64,000 bases of DNA from Bog-756 sp963718405 (GTDB lineage Bacteria; Actinomycetota; Acidimicrobiia; Acidimicrobiales; RAAP-2): positions 744,001-808,000 of the forward strand of contig CAVQYZ010000002.1 in NCBI GenBank assembly GCA_963718405.1. The letters run 5' to 3'. A program made the translations under genes and the position numbers. The notes below the pieces were generated by a model. It did not search any database. It saw nothing but the letters and a program-made list of their open reading frames with translations, and had not been told where the DNA came from. Shown piece by piece: positions 37,255-46,689 of the stretch (its first letter is position 1; the number at the start of each line of letters is the position of its first letter).

Positions 37255-38354
37255 AAACTGCCAGATGGCGTCGGTGGCGTTGATCTGGAAGGTCGTGTAC
37301 CGGTGAGCGAGCTGATCGACTGGGTGAACTTGCTCCCCGGGCCAGGCGTGGCCACCACCGAGGATGATGTAGAACTCGACGTCGGTTCCCGCCGGGCATT
37401 CGTAGGTCCTGAGGATGACCTGGCTGGACACCTTGGTGTCCGTCGAGTGCGGATCACACCCGTCCCGGACGGCCCAGGCCTGCACGTTGGCCGGGTAGCC
37501 CGTCCCATGCAGGTTGACGTTCGGGGGCACGGTGGTGGTCGACGAACCGGACGGACCACCCCGACCGAGTGCCCTATTGAGGGTGCCGGTTCCAACCCCT
37601 CCGTTGAAGAACAGGATGGGGTCTGCCGTCCCGTGGAAGGTGAGGACCGGTACGCGCCGGGTGGGGTGGCACGGATTGGGGTCTACCAGGCCCGACACCG
37701 CGGCGATGGCGGCGAAGCGATCGGACATGGTGCAGGCCACCAGCGACACCATGAACGAACCGTCGGAGAAGCCGGTGGCATACACCCGGGAGGTGTCGAT
37801 GCACATGGTCGACTCCAACTGGTCGAGCATGGCCGTAACGAACTCGAGATCGGGTTGGGGGTGCTGGTGGCCGAGGTGTTCCACTGCACGGGGTTGCCGG
37901 TCCCGTTCGGAAACACCGACACGAAGCCGTCCTTCTGACCGAGCTGGCCGAACATGGTGGTGGTGGATTGGATCACCGCCCCCTCCGCCAGCCCGTGGAA
38001 GTTGACCACCAACGGCCTCGGGATCGCTGCCCCGGCTTTGGCCACCGAGGCCGTCTTGACCGGAGTGGGAGACGGCACGGCGGGCGAGGGGGTGCTGACC
38101 AGGTACCACCGGGTGGCTCCGTCGACATCGACGGTGCGCCGCTGGTTGGTGAGGGGTCCGGCCTGGGCCCGGGCGCAGCCGGACGAGGGCACCGGGGCGG
38201 CGTCGTCGACCGCGGTGGAAGGGGTCCGTTCGGCCGGTGAGGTAGTGCTGGTGGAGGCGGTCCCCGAGGACGAGCAGCTGACGCAGAGGACCACGACGGC
38301 CAGGGCCACGGCGGCGACAGGGGCGGATCTCCTGATTGGTGGCGTCCTCATCAT
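37234..38354 (-). CDS. PHB depolymerase-family esterase, lipoprotein, frame-broken
   Basis: The start near 38351-38354 gives a lipoprotein signal with VLCVSC. A Thr/Ser linker follows, then the esterase: RPLVVNFHGLAEGAVIQ (oxyanion region) and NTSATSTPNP. The frame breaks by one missing C near 37857 and resumes as DLEFVTAMLDQL. The nucleophile is in ATGFSDGSFM (G-x-S-x-G), the acid probably in GTADPILFF, and the His in GGGHAWPG. The family cleaves polyesters or feruloyl-type esters outside the cell (LpqC-like). Confidence 0.8.
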
Positions 38355-38660
38355 CAGGGAAGCGAAGCACACCCGGGCCCACCGGGCGAGCCAGGTTCCC
38401 CTCCGGGGGGGCACGGCAGCCCGCCCGACGCACGCACCGGGTCGGGCGCGCCGGGCCGGGACCCAACGGGCAGTAGGGTGGGGGATCGCCTCCGGTGCGG
38501 ATGCGCCACGGGTACTACCCCCGCCAGGCACAATCCTCCTGTCGGGTGGCGTGATCGTTCGAGAGCGCAGCGGTCTCAGTCCCACTATGCCTTCCACCAG
38601 GTCAGGCCGACCCCGGCTGGGCCCCGTTTGTGCACGCAAGCACCGTCTGAGAGTTGCGCC
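38355..38660. other. 306-bp divergent intergenic region
   Basis: It lies between the esterase and desaturase start codons. It is GC-rich with several short inverted repeats, but nothing that can be called as a specific operator or promoter. Confidence 0.4.
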
Positions 38661-39701
38661 ATGAATACGGAGACAGCGGTCCACGCCTCGACGGAGTCGA
38701 GGCGCGAGGACTTCGCCGAGTTGTCCCGCCGGGTCCGCGAAGGCGGCCTCTTGAGCCGGCGCCGGGGGTACTACGTCGTGAAGATCGGCTGCACCTTGGG
38801 CGCGCTGTTGGTGCTGGCCGTGGCGGCGGTGGTCATCGGCAACAGCTGGTGGAATCTGGTGGTGGCGGTGGGGCTGGCATTCGTACTGGCCCAGCTGGGC
38901 TTCATCGGCCACGATGCCGGTCATCGACAGATCTGCGTGCGCAGGCGGGACAACGACATGGTCGGTCTGATCGTGGCCAACCTACTCACCGGGTTCAGCT
39001 TCGGGTGGTGGCTGAATAAGCACAATCGCCACCACGCCCACACCAATCGTCCGGACAAGGATCCGGACATGTCACCGGGTGCCCTGGTGTACACCTCGGA
39101 ACAGGTCGAGGCCCTGGGGCGGTTCGGCCGGCTGGCCGCCGGACTTCAGGCCGTCTTTCTCCTGCCCCTCTTGTTCCTCGAGGCCCTCAACATGCACGTG
39201 GCCAGCGCCGCGGCCCTGGCCCGACGGCGCGACCGGGCTGCCCTGGTCGAGTCCGGCCTGCTGGCCGTGCACCTGTCGGTGTTCTTCGTAGCGCCCTTTC
39301 TGCTGCTCTCGCCGATCCGGGCGGTGGTCTTCATTGCGGTGACCCAGTCACTGTTCGGGTTCTACCTGGGAGTGAGCTTCCTCACCAATCACGTCGGGAT
39401 GCCGGCCCTGGTCCACGACGACGAACTGGGCTTCCTGCGTCGTCAGGTGCTGACCTCACGCAACCTGTCGGGCCCTACCTTCACCGGCTTCCTGTTCGGA
39501 GGACTGGACACCCAGATCGAGCACCACCTGTTCCCGAACATGCCGCGGGCCAATCTTCGCCGGGCCCGCAAGCTGGTCCGGCCGTTCTGCGCCGAGCACC
39601 GCATCGACTACACCGAGCAGAGTCCCTGGTTCGCCTACCGCGACGTGGTGCGCCACCTGCGGGTTACCGGGGCGGGGAGCGTGGTCCCGACGGTCGGGTG
39701 A
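38661..39701 (+). CDS. Membrane fatty acid desaturase
   Basis: The 346-residue protein has four to five hydrophobic segments and the three His boxes of acyl-lipid desaturases: HDAGH near residue 96, HNRHHAH near 130 and QIEHH near 290. These bind the di-iron centre that inserts double bases-adjacent unsaturation into acyl chains at the membrane. The Q-x-x-H-H third box is typical of the front-end/omega-type group. The ATG at 38661 gives a normal N-terminus; earlier in-frame ATGs add non-homologous sequence. Confidence 0.9.
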   Translation: MNTETAVHASTESRREDFAELSRRVREGGLLSRRRGYYVVKIGCTLGALLVLAVAAVVIGNSWWNLVVAVGLAFVLAQLGFIGHDAGHRQICVRRRDNDMVGLIVANLLTGFSFGWWLNKHNRHHAHTNRPDKDPDMSPGALVYTSEQVEALGRFGRLAAGLQAVFLLPLLFLEALNMHVASAAALARRRDRAALVESGLLAVHLSVFFVAPFLLLSPIRAVVFIAVTQSLFGFYLGVSFLTNHVGMPALVHDDELGFLRRQVLTSRNLSGPTFTGFLFGGLDTQIEHHLFPNMPRANLRRARKLVRPFCAEHRIDYTEQSPWFAYRDVVRHLRVTGAGSVVPTVG

Positions 39702-39835
39702 GGTTCGGCCCGGGGACCTTCGGCCACGACCGCGACCTCCGACCCTGGTGGGGAGGGGCCCGCCCGGGAGCGCAGCCGCCGGTCGCCATGGGGCAGGATG
39801 TCCTCGATCCAGCCCTGATATGGTCATGATTCACA

Positions 39836-39956
39836 ACAGAGGTGGTAGTTCGGGGAAGCCGGTCGAAGTCCGGCGCTGGTCCGCAACCGTAGGTGACGAC
39901 CGTTCGGAGTCGTCACGAGCCGGGATACCGAAGTGCCACGTGGTTGAGTCCGTGAC
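39836..39956 (+). promoter_or_regulatory. Cobalamin riboswitch
   Basis: The leader holds the B12-aptamer core in order: GGGAAGCCGGTCGAAGTCCG, CGCTGGTCCGCAACCGT, then GAGCCGGGATACCG and a downstream segment able to kissing-pair. It begins about 215 bp before the first gene of the ECF operon. In this class, adenosylcobalamin binding turns off downstream expression, which fits a B12 uptake operon. The exact ends are estimated. Confidence 0.93.
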
Positions 39957-40049
39957 CGTCGAGAACAACGGCAGGGATTCGGTCGGTCACGTGCTCGCTT
40001 TGGCGCCGCGGAGCTTCCGGGTCGTTGCCGATAGCGAGGAATCGTCCCC

Positions 40050-41048
40050 ATGCCTGCCAGGCGCCGGCCCGCCGTGAACCGCTTCCGTCGAGGGGTCTGT
40101 TTGACCCTGTTCGTGGCGGCCGCCGCCTCTGCTCTGGCTGCTGCAGGCCCGGATGCGCTGGTCCCGTTCCGGGCCGTGGCCGGGGCAGCCGCCAGCGAGG
40201 TCAGGGTGGCCTTCGTGGTCGACTTCAAGGGGTCGGTCCACGCTTCGGTGGGATGCGTGAAGGTACCGGCCAGTGACAACGGCTACGAGGCCCTGGCGGC
40301 GTTCACCGCACAACAGCATGAACAGGCGCCCACCTATAACAACACTGGGCTGCTCTGTTCGATCAATGACATTCCCAAGAGTGGTTGCGGGCAGGAGGTG
40401 TCTGACGGGTACATCTACTGGTCCTACTGGGAGGCCGTCGCCGGCAAGTGGCAGTATGCCGACGCCGGTGCCTTCGGCGCGGTGACCAACGGCGAAGTCC
40501 AGGGGTGGCGCTTTCAAGACCCTGGCAAGGCCAATCCGAGCGACCCACCTCCCACCACCCCCGCCGACTTCGCCGCCATCTGCTCGTCGGCCAGTTCGCC
40601 GACCACCACGACTACGACGACCACCACGCGGGCCACGTCAGTGGGGGCTTCTACGACCACCACGGCAGTGTCGACCAACCCAACGCCGGGTACCGACCCC
40701 TCGGTGAGCAGCCAGGGGAAGTCCAACGGGTCCGGGCCCACCTCGACGTCATCGAGCGGGAAGGGGGCCTCGTCACCGGGCGCCAAGGGGGTGGCAGGTC
40801 GTTCGACCCGGACCACCGATCCGCCCACCAAAGCCCCGGAGTCGAAGCCCGGTAAACGAGGATCGGCCTCTTCGACGTCCACCAGCCCGTCCGGGGGAAC
40901 TCACACCCAGGCTTTGAGCGCCTCTGCCACCGACGACCGATCGGGGGGCCGCGACAGCGCCGTGCCACTGATCATCGGCACCCTGTTCATTCTGGCGCTG
41001 CTGTTGGTGGCCGTCATCCGCTGGCGACGGCGCCCCGGGTCACCGTGA
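40050..41048 (+). CDS. SCO2322-like exported protein with C-terminal membrane anchor
   Basis: The 332-residue product has a basic N-terminus and signal helix (residues 15-35). A globular domain to about 178 contains DGYIYWSYWEAVAGKWQYA and QGWRFQDP and four Cys (69, 103, 113, 178). A long Ser/Thr/Pro/Gly linker follows, then a final membrane helix with RWRRR. The W-x-Y-W and W-R-F pattern matches actinobacterial SCO2322 proteins encoded beside ECF transporters and resembles transcobalamin-like DUF4430 domains. It could capture cobalamin outside the cell. It is the first gene after the riboswitch and overlaps ecfT by 4 bp. Confidence 0.75.
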   Translation: MPARRRPAVNRFRRGVCLTLFVAAAASALAAAGPDALVPFRAVAGAAASEVRVAFVVDFKGSVHASVGCVKVPASDNGYEALAAFTAQQHEQAPTYNNTGLLCSINDIPKSGCGQEVSDGYIYWSYWEAVAGKWQYADAGAFGAVTNGEVQGWRFQDPGKANPSDPPPTTPADFAAICSSASSPTTTTTTTTTRATSVGASTTTTAVSTNPTPGTDPSVSSQGKSNGSGPTSTSSSGKGASSPGAKGVAGRSTRTTDPPTKAPESKPGKRGSASSTSTSPSGGTHTQALSASATDDRSGGRDSAVPLIIGTLFILALLLVAVIRWRRRPGSP

Positions 41049-42208
41049 ACCTCCGGGGGTCCGCCCCCGGTCGCCGCGGCCTCCATCCGGCGGCCTGGTG
41101 GTTGTGGGCAGGTTGCCTGGCGGGTGCGGCCGTCCGGGTCACCAACCCACTGCTTTTGGCCCTCATCGCCGCCACGGCCGCCTACGTGGTCTCCGCCCGG
41201 CGCTCCTCCGCTCCGTGGTCGCGGTCGTTGGTGTTCTTCTTCCGGTTGGGCCTGGTGGTCATCGTGGTGCGGGTGGCAGTCCAGGTCGTCTTCGGCCAGC
41301 GTCTCCCCGGTCACGTGCTGTTCACCCTGCCTCAGGTACCTCTGCCGGCCTGGGCCGCCGGGGTCAGCATCGGTGGGCCGGTGACCGTGGAGGCCATCCT
41401 GTCGGCCGCGGTTCAGGGCTTCAAGCTGGCGGTGGTCCTGATCTGCTTCGGTGCGGCCAACTCCCTGGCCAGCCCGTATCGGTTGCTCCGATGCCTCCCG
41501 CCCATCCTCTACGAGGCCGGCGTGGCCGTCACCGTCTCGTTGTCCTTCGCCCCCGAGGTGGTCATCGCCATCGCCTCGGTCCGCGACGCCCGCCGGCTGC
41601 GGGGGCGACCCACCAGGGGGCTCGCCGGTATCCGGGGCATGGCCATTCCGGTCCTCGAGAGTGCTCTCGACCGGTCCCTGCAGCTGGCCGCCTCCATGGA
41701 CGCCCGCGGCTACGGGCGCCGGGTGGCGGTAGCGCCGACCACCAGACGGATGGCCGGTGGCGCCACCGCCGGTGGCCTGCTGGCCATCGTGGTGGGGGTC
41801 TACGGGGTGCTCGATCAGGGTTCGCTCCCCGCCGGAGGGGTGCCCTTCCTGGCTGTAGGGGCGGTCCTGGTCGGCACCGGTCTGGCCATGGGTGGACGGC
41901 GTACCAACCGCACCCGCTACCGCCCCGATGTGTGGGGGACCCCGGAGTGGCTGGTCGTAGGGTCAGGGGTAGTGGTTCTGGGTGGTTTCGTGGTGGCATC
42001 GGTGATCGGCGTCGCCGGGCTCCAGTTGGTGGTCTATCCCTTACGATTTCCCACGCTGCCCCTGTTGCCCACGGCCAGCATCCTGGTCGGCCTGCTGCCG
42101 GCCGTGGTGGCTCCGGTGCCGCGGGCCCTGGGTGGTGCCCGCCCAACGGTGGCCGCGGTCGGGACCCGGTCGACGGCCACCGGACGACCCGAGGGCTCGC
42201 CGGCATGA
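41045..42208 (+). CDS. ecfT: ECF transporter transmembrane component (EcfT/CbiQ family)
   Basis: This 387-residue membrane protein has the two EcfT coupling motifs, DARRLRG near residue 180 and MDARGYG near 220, which dock the ATPases through A-R-x sequences. Hydrophobic segments lie on both sides, and extra helices near the C-terminus make it longer than the usual 250-270 residues. The GTG start overlaps the previous stop (GTGA), and its own stop overlaps the ATPase start (ATGA), so the operon is translationally coupled. Confidence 0.92.
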   Translation: MNLRGSAPGRRGLHPAAWWLWAGCLAGAAVRVTNPLLLALIAATAAYVVSARRSSAPWSRSLVFFFRLGLVVIVVRVAVQVVFGQRLPGHVLFTLPQVPLPAWAAGVSIGGPVTVEAILSAAVQGFKLAVVLICFGAANSLASPYRLLRCLPPILYEAGVAVTVSLSFAPEVVIAIASVRDARRLRGRPTRGLAGIRGMAIPVLESALDRSLQLAASMDARGYGRRVAVAPTTRRMAGGATAGGLLAIVVGVYGVLDQGSLPAGGVPFLAVGAVLVGTGLAMGGRRTNRTRYRPDVWGTPEWLVVGSGVVVLGGFVVASVIGVAGLQLVVYPLRFPTLPLLPTASILVGLLPAVVAPVPRALGGARPTVAAVGTRSTATGRPEGSPA

Positions 42209-43832
42209 TCCGCTTCACCAACGTGACCTTCACCTATACCGAGGCTGCCGCCCCCACCCTCTCCGGGGTCGACCTGGTCGTCGAGGAAGGGGAGCTCTGC
42301 CTGGTGGTTGGGCAGACCGGCTCGGGCAAGTCCACCTTGTTGCGGGCCATCAACGGCCTGGTGCCCCACTTCACCGGCGGGCACCTCTCCGGTGAGGTCC
42401 TGGTGGACGGCCGATCTACCCGTGAGTTCCCCCGCGGGAGCTGGCCGACGTGGTCGGTGTGGTCGGCCAGGATCCGGCCTCGAGTTTCGTGACCGACACC
42501 GTCGAGGACGAGTTGGCCTACACCATGGAGAACCTGGGTATCCTGCCGGATGCCATGCGCCGACGGGTGGAGGACACCCTCGACCTCCTGGGCCTGCACG
42601 AGTTGCGCCACCGGCCGTTGACGTCCCTCTCGGGCGGGCAGCAACAGCGGGCAGCCATCGGTGCGGTCCTCTGTGCCTCGCCGCGGGTCCTGGTCCTCGA
42701 CGAGCCGACGTCGGCCCTGGACCCGGCCGCGGCCGAAGAGGTGCTCTCCTCACTGACCCGCCTGGTGCACGACGTGGGGATGACCGTGGTGGTGGCCGAA
42801 CACCGGCTGGAGCGGGTGATTCCCTTTGCCGACCGGGTAGTCCTGGTACCGGGAGGTGGTGAGCGCCTGGTCATCGGTCCGACCGCCGACATCATGGCGA
42901 CGTCACCGGTCGCTCCACCTATCGTCGAGTTGGCCCGTGTTGCCGGTTGGAGTCCGCTCCCGTTGTCGGTGCGGGACGCCCGACGACAGGCCGATCCGCT
43001 CCGTCGGCAACTGGTCGGGGCCCGGCAGCCGACGCCGGCCCTCACCGCTGCTGGCGTTCACCCGCCGGTGGCGGTGGTCGAGCGGTTGTCGGTCGACTAC
43101 GGGGACGTCCTGGCGCTTGACTCGGTCACTCTCGAGTTCGGCGCCGGGGAGGTGGTGGCGGTGATGGGCCGTAACGGGTCGGGCAAATCCACGCTCCTGG
43201 GACAGGTGGCCGGACTTCGGAACCCCACCCGGGGCCGGGTCCGCGTGCTCGGCAAAGCTCCCACCGACATGCCGGCCCGCAAGCTGATCCGGGTGGTGGG
43301 CCTGGTGCCCCAGGACGCCGGAGTGCTGCTCTACGGCGAGACGGTGGCCGATGAGTGTGCCACCGCCGACCGGGAGACCGGTCTGGATCCCGGGACCACG
43401 GCCGCCATGCTCGAGGCCGTCCTGCCGGGGATGCCGCAAGCGAGCCACCCCCGCGATCTCTCCGAGGGTCAGCGCCTGGCCCTGGCCCTGGCCATCGTGC
43501 TGGCTCCCGGTCCTCCGCTGGTTCTCTTGGACGAGCCCACCCGCGGGCTCGACTATCCGAGCAAGGAGCGTCTGGTGGTCATGCTCGAGAAGTTGGCGGC
43601 AGAAGGGAAGTGTGTGGTGATGGCCACCCACGATGTCGAGCTGGTGGCCAAAGTGGCCACCAGGGCGGTGGTGATGGCCGACGGCGAGGTGGTCTCGGAC
43701 GGAGTGGCCAGGGACGTCATCTGTCACTCCCCGGTGTTCGCTCCCCAGGTGGCCAAGATCATGGCCCCCGAGCCCTGGTTGACGGTGGCCGAGGTCACCG
43801 AGGCGCTGAGATGGCGGGAGGGCAATGAGTAG
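42205..43832 (+). CDS. ECF transporter ATPase, two fused nucleotide-binding domains, frame-broken
   Basis: Domain 1 starts at ATG 42205 with Walker A GQTGSGKST. The frame breaks near 42430, where restoring one C to the C5 run gives FPPRELADVVGVVGQDP, and continues with LSGGQQQR and VLVLDEPTSALD. Domain 2 has Walker A GRNGSGKST, a degenerate signature LSEGQRLALA and LVLLDEPTRGLD. One polypeptide thus supplies both EcfA and EcfA' functions. ATP hydrolysis would drive S-component toppling and vitamin release. It overlaps the S-component gene by 8 bp. Confidence 0.9.
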
Positions 43833-44694
43833 CGCGCCGGGACCCTTCGTCCCGGGCGGATCGGGCCATTCCGGGTCGTCAGCCCTCCGGACCAACGCCG
43901 GTCACCCGGCCGCCATCCGACTCCGGCCCAAGGCGTCGGCGCTGTTGGCGCTGGCCTCGTTGATCGGTGTGGTGGCATTCGGATGGCCGCTCCTGATCCA
44001 CTCCAGTTCGCAGGCCAACCTGGCCCACTCGACCGACGCCCCCTGGATCTTCATCGCCATCCTGCCCCTGCTGCTGGCGGTGGTCCTCAGCGAGTTGGCC
44101 GAGGGCTCGCTCGATGCCAAGGCCATCGCTCTCCTCGGGATCCTGGCGGCCTGTGGCTGTGCCCTGCGCATTCCGAGTCCCGGCGTGGCCGGCTTCGAAC
44201 CCGTCTTCTTCCTGCTGACCCCGTCGGGCCGGGTGTTCGGCCGGGGCTTCGGCTTCGTCCTCGGTGCCGTGACCATCGCCGCCTCGGCCCTGTTCACCGG
44301 GGGCATCGGTCCGTGGCTGCCGTTCCAGATGTTCGGCGCCGCCTGGATAGGGTTCGGGGCGGGATGCCTGCCGGCCGCCCGGGGAAAGGCCGAGCTGATC
44401 ATGCTGGCGGGATATGCCGCCGTCTCGTCCCTCCTGTACGGGGCGTTGCTAAACCTGTGGTTCTGGCCCTTCGGCGCTGGGACCACCACCACCTTTTCCT
44501 ACGACCCCGGAGCCGGTGCCCTCCACAACCTGCATGCCTTCATCCTCTTCGACCTGACCACCTCGCTGGGGTTCGACATCCCGAGGGCCGTCACCAATGC
44601 CGTGCTGGTACTGGTGCTCGGTCGCCCGGTGCTCGCCGCGCTGAGGCGGGCCTCACGGCGAGCCTCGTTCGATGCCCCGGTTGTCTACAGCTGA
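43825..44694 (+). CDS. ECF transporter substrate-binding S component (predicted cobalamin)
   Basis: The 289-residue protein has a disordered 35-residue N-terminus, then six to seven membrane segments. These carry CALRIPSPGVAGFEPVFFLL and ALFTGGIGPWLPFQMFGAAW, typical of large-substrate S components of the CbrT/DUF-type ECF group. The specificity is inferred from the cobalamin riboswitch at the head of the operon. Cobalt-specific CbiM or DMB-specific forms are the alternatives; no CbiM N-terminal His signature is present. It is the last gene of the four-gene operon. Confidence 0.8.
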   Translation: MSSAPGPFVPGGSGHSGSSALRTNAGHPAAIRLRPKASALLALASLIGVVAFGWPLLIHSSSQANLAHSTDAPWIFIAILPLLLAVVLSELAEGSLDAKAIALLGILAACGCALRIPSPGVAGFEPVFFLLTPSGRVFGRGFGFVLGAVTIAASALFTGGIGPWLPFQMFGAAWIGFGAGCLPAARGKAELIMLAGYAAVSSLLYGALLNLWFWPFGAGTTTTFSYDPGAGALHNLHAFILFDLTTSLGFDIPRAVTNAVLVLVLGRPVLAALRRASRRASFDAPVVYS

Positions 44695-44700
44695 CCACGC

Positions 44701-45795
44701 TCATGGTGTCGGAGCCGGTGCGGTCGAGGGACCCCGCTCGGCCGATCGATGGCCGACGATGCGGTCCACAAAGGCCAACTTCTCGATCACCGTCGGAGCC
44801 AGCAGGAACGGGTAGAGGTCGTCACGCCCCATCGACCGGTTGATCTGATTGAGGGCATAGGTCAGCTCCAACCAGTGGTCGATGACGTCGCCGAACGAAT
44901 CGCTGCCGAACGGCCGGGTCGGGTGGACATCGGGCCGGTGGGTCAGGCGGGGGACGCCCGTGGCCCCTCCGATGCCGAGGCCGAAGCTCTCGGCGGTCTG
45001 CAGGGTGTCGAGGATATGGAGGTAGTGGGCAAAGGTCTCCGCCCAGTCCTCGTACGGGTGCATGGTGGCGTATCGACTGATGTACGAGTCGGACCATGAC
45101 CGGTCGTCGTCGGGCGGCTCGTCGTAGTGGAGCTTGACGGCGGCGGCGTAGTCCTGGCGGTCGTCGCCGAAGAGGGCCCGGCAGGCGTCGAGGGTCTCGG
45201 CCTCGTCGACCAGGATGGGCCAGTAGTAGTGGCCGATCTCGTGGCGAAAGTGTCCGAGCAGGGTGCGATAGGGCTCGCTGAGCTGGAGGCGCAGGTGCTC
45301 CCGGTGCTCGTCGTCCGCTTCCGCAAGATCGAGCGTGATCACCCCGTCGTCGTGGCCGGTGATCACCTTGGTGGTGGCACTGGACAGCAGGTCGAAGGCC
45401 AGACCTCTCCCAGCCCGGTCGTCGCGGGGCTCCACGGGCAGTCCGATCTCCGCCAACTGGAACACCAGGCGCCGCTTGGCCATCTCCGCCTGGACCAGCT
45501 CCGCCATCCCCTCGGAGTCATCGTCAGCCGGCCGGGTCCGGGTGAGCGCACACGACTCACAGAGGGCATTGCTCCCTGCGGGGACCAGCCAGTTGCAACC
45601 GGTGACCAGCTCGGTGGCGCACCGCTGCCAGAGCCTGGCCGGTGCACCCAGGTCCATGAGGCCGCCGTCGGTACCGCTCAGAGCCACCACGCTGCGTCGC
45701 CCGTGCAGGTACCCGAGGGGAGCATGGCAGCGGAGGCACTCGACATTGTCGAAGAAGATCAGCTGACCGCAGTTGTCACAGGTGAACACGCGCAT
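44701..45795 (-). CDS. Putative zinc-binding metallopeptidase with zinc ribbons
   Basis: This 364-residue protein opens with two zinc-ribbon pairs, CDNCGQ and CLRCHAPLGY, with a second pair near CNWLV and CESCAL. It then has a DUF2248-type peptidase domain with HEIGH in GHFRHEIGHYYWPIL and a downstream YEDWAETFAHYLH, a gluzincin-like third-ligand region. It should be a cytosolic zinc protease. The family has been linked to DNA-damage or stress regulons by context; here it is divergent from alkB with a LexA box between them. The ATG is at 45795. Confidence 0.85.
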   Translation of the reverse strand: MRVFTCDNCGQLIFFDNVECLRCHAPLGYLHGRRSVVALSGTDGGLMDLGAPARLWQRCATELVTGCNWLVPAGSNALCESCALTRTRPADDDSEGMAELVQAEMAKRRLVFQLAEIGLPVEPRDDRAGRGLAFDLLSSATTKVITGHDDGVITLDLAEADDEHREHLRLQLSEPYRTLLGHFRHEIGHYYWPILVDEAETLDACRALFGDDRQDYAAAVKLHYDEPPDDDRSWSDSYISRYATMHPYEDWAETFAHYLHILDTLQTAESFGLGIGGATGVPRLTHRPDVHPTRPFGSDSFGDVIDHWLELTYALNQINRSMGRDDLYPFLLAPTVIEKLAFVDRIVGHRSAERGPSTAPAPTP

Positions 45796-45887
45796 CGCCG
45801 TTGCACCGTAGCGTTCGAGCGGCCGGGGCCGACCGGCCTGTCGGCTCACCTGGTGGATCCCCGGCCGGGGCGGCGGCGGATGGTATG

Positions 45888-45901
45888 CGAACACATGTTC
45901 G
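45888..45901. promoter_or_regulatory. LexA (SOS) box
   Basis: CGAACACATGTTCG is a perfect 14-bp palindrome and fits the Gram-positive/actinobacterial LexA consensus (CGAAC-N4-GTTCG). It abuts a -10 hexamer TATACT at 45902-45907 in front of alkB. Confidence 0.8.
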
Positions 45902-45907
45902 TATACT
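45902..45907 (+). promoter_or_regulatory. -10 element of alkB, probably leaderless
   Basis: TATACT lies directly after the LexA box. The predicted start of transcription (about 45913-45915) would fall on or next to in-frame GTG codons at 45914 and 45917, which implies leaderless translation. Confidence 0.55.
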
Positions 45908-46543
45908 GTGAGAGTGGTGAGCGCCCTGCAGCAATCGCTCTTCGATGCCGAAGAAGCGGTCGGTCCCCGTCCCTTGAACTCGTCGTTGGAGCGGGTGGAC
46001 CTGGGCCACGGGGCCTGGATCGATGTGCGCCGGGAGTGGATCGCCGGCTCGGATGTGCTCTTCGAGCGGCTGCACGCCACTGTTCCGTGGCGGTCGGAGC
46101 GTCGACGCATGTACCACCGCACCGTGGACGTTCCTCGTCTGCTGGCCTTCTACGAGGAGGGTGCGGCCCTTCCGGACCCGGTGCTGGTCGAGGCCCAGTC
46201 CGCTCTGGCCGATCACTACCGGAACACCCCTGGCGCCCCGTTCTGCACCACCGGCGTCTGCCTCTACCGGGACGGCCAGGACAGCGTGGCCTTTCACGGC
46301 GACACCATCGGCCGGGCGGTGCAGGACGACAAATTGGTGGCCATCATCTCGCTGGGTGAGCCCCGCCGATTTCTCCTCCGACCGAAGTCGGGCGGGTCGT
46401 CGGTGAAACTCTCCGTCGGCCACGGGGATCTGCTGGTGATGGGGGGTAGTTGCCAGCGCACCTGGGAGCACGCCGTTCCGAAGACGGTGCGCCCGGTCGG
46501 GCCGCGGATCAGCATCCAGTTCCGCTCGGCCGGGGTGACATGA
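45908..46543 (+). CDS. alkB: AlkB-type alpha-ketoglutarate-dependent DNA repair dioxygenase
   Basis: The 211-residue protein has AlkB landmarks: PWRSERRRMYHRTVDVPRLL, FCTTGVCLYRDGQDSVAFHGD with the iron-binding H-x-D, the second His in TWEHAVPK, and the R-x5-R in RPVGPRISIQFR. It oxidatively removes N-alkyl groups from DNA bases using Fe(II) and 2-oxoglutarate. In-frame GTG codons occur at 45908, 45914 and 45917; given the promoter position, 45914 or 45917 is the more likely start. LexA box control makes it an SOS gene here. Confidence 0.9.
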   Translation: MRVVSALQQSLFDAEEAVGPRPLNSSLERVDLGHGAWIDVRREWIAGSDVLFERLHATVPWRSERRRMYHRTVDVPRLLAFYEEGAALPDPVLVEAQSALADHYRNTPGAPFCTTGVCLYRDGQDSVAFHGDTIGRAVQDDKLVAIISLGEPRRFLLRPKSGGSSVKLSVGHGDLLVMGGSCQRTWEHAVPKTVRPVGPRISIQFRSAGVT

Positions 46544-46689
46544 GTGCACCGGACGGGTGGCGGACAGCCCGGTGGTGGAGCTGAGTAGGTGGGCCGGGCC
46601 GACGGCCGACGGGTAATGTCTCACTTGTCCTGATGATGGGTGGCGGGATGCCGCCACCGGGGACGAAGAGGGAAGAGGGAGGGATTTCG

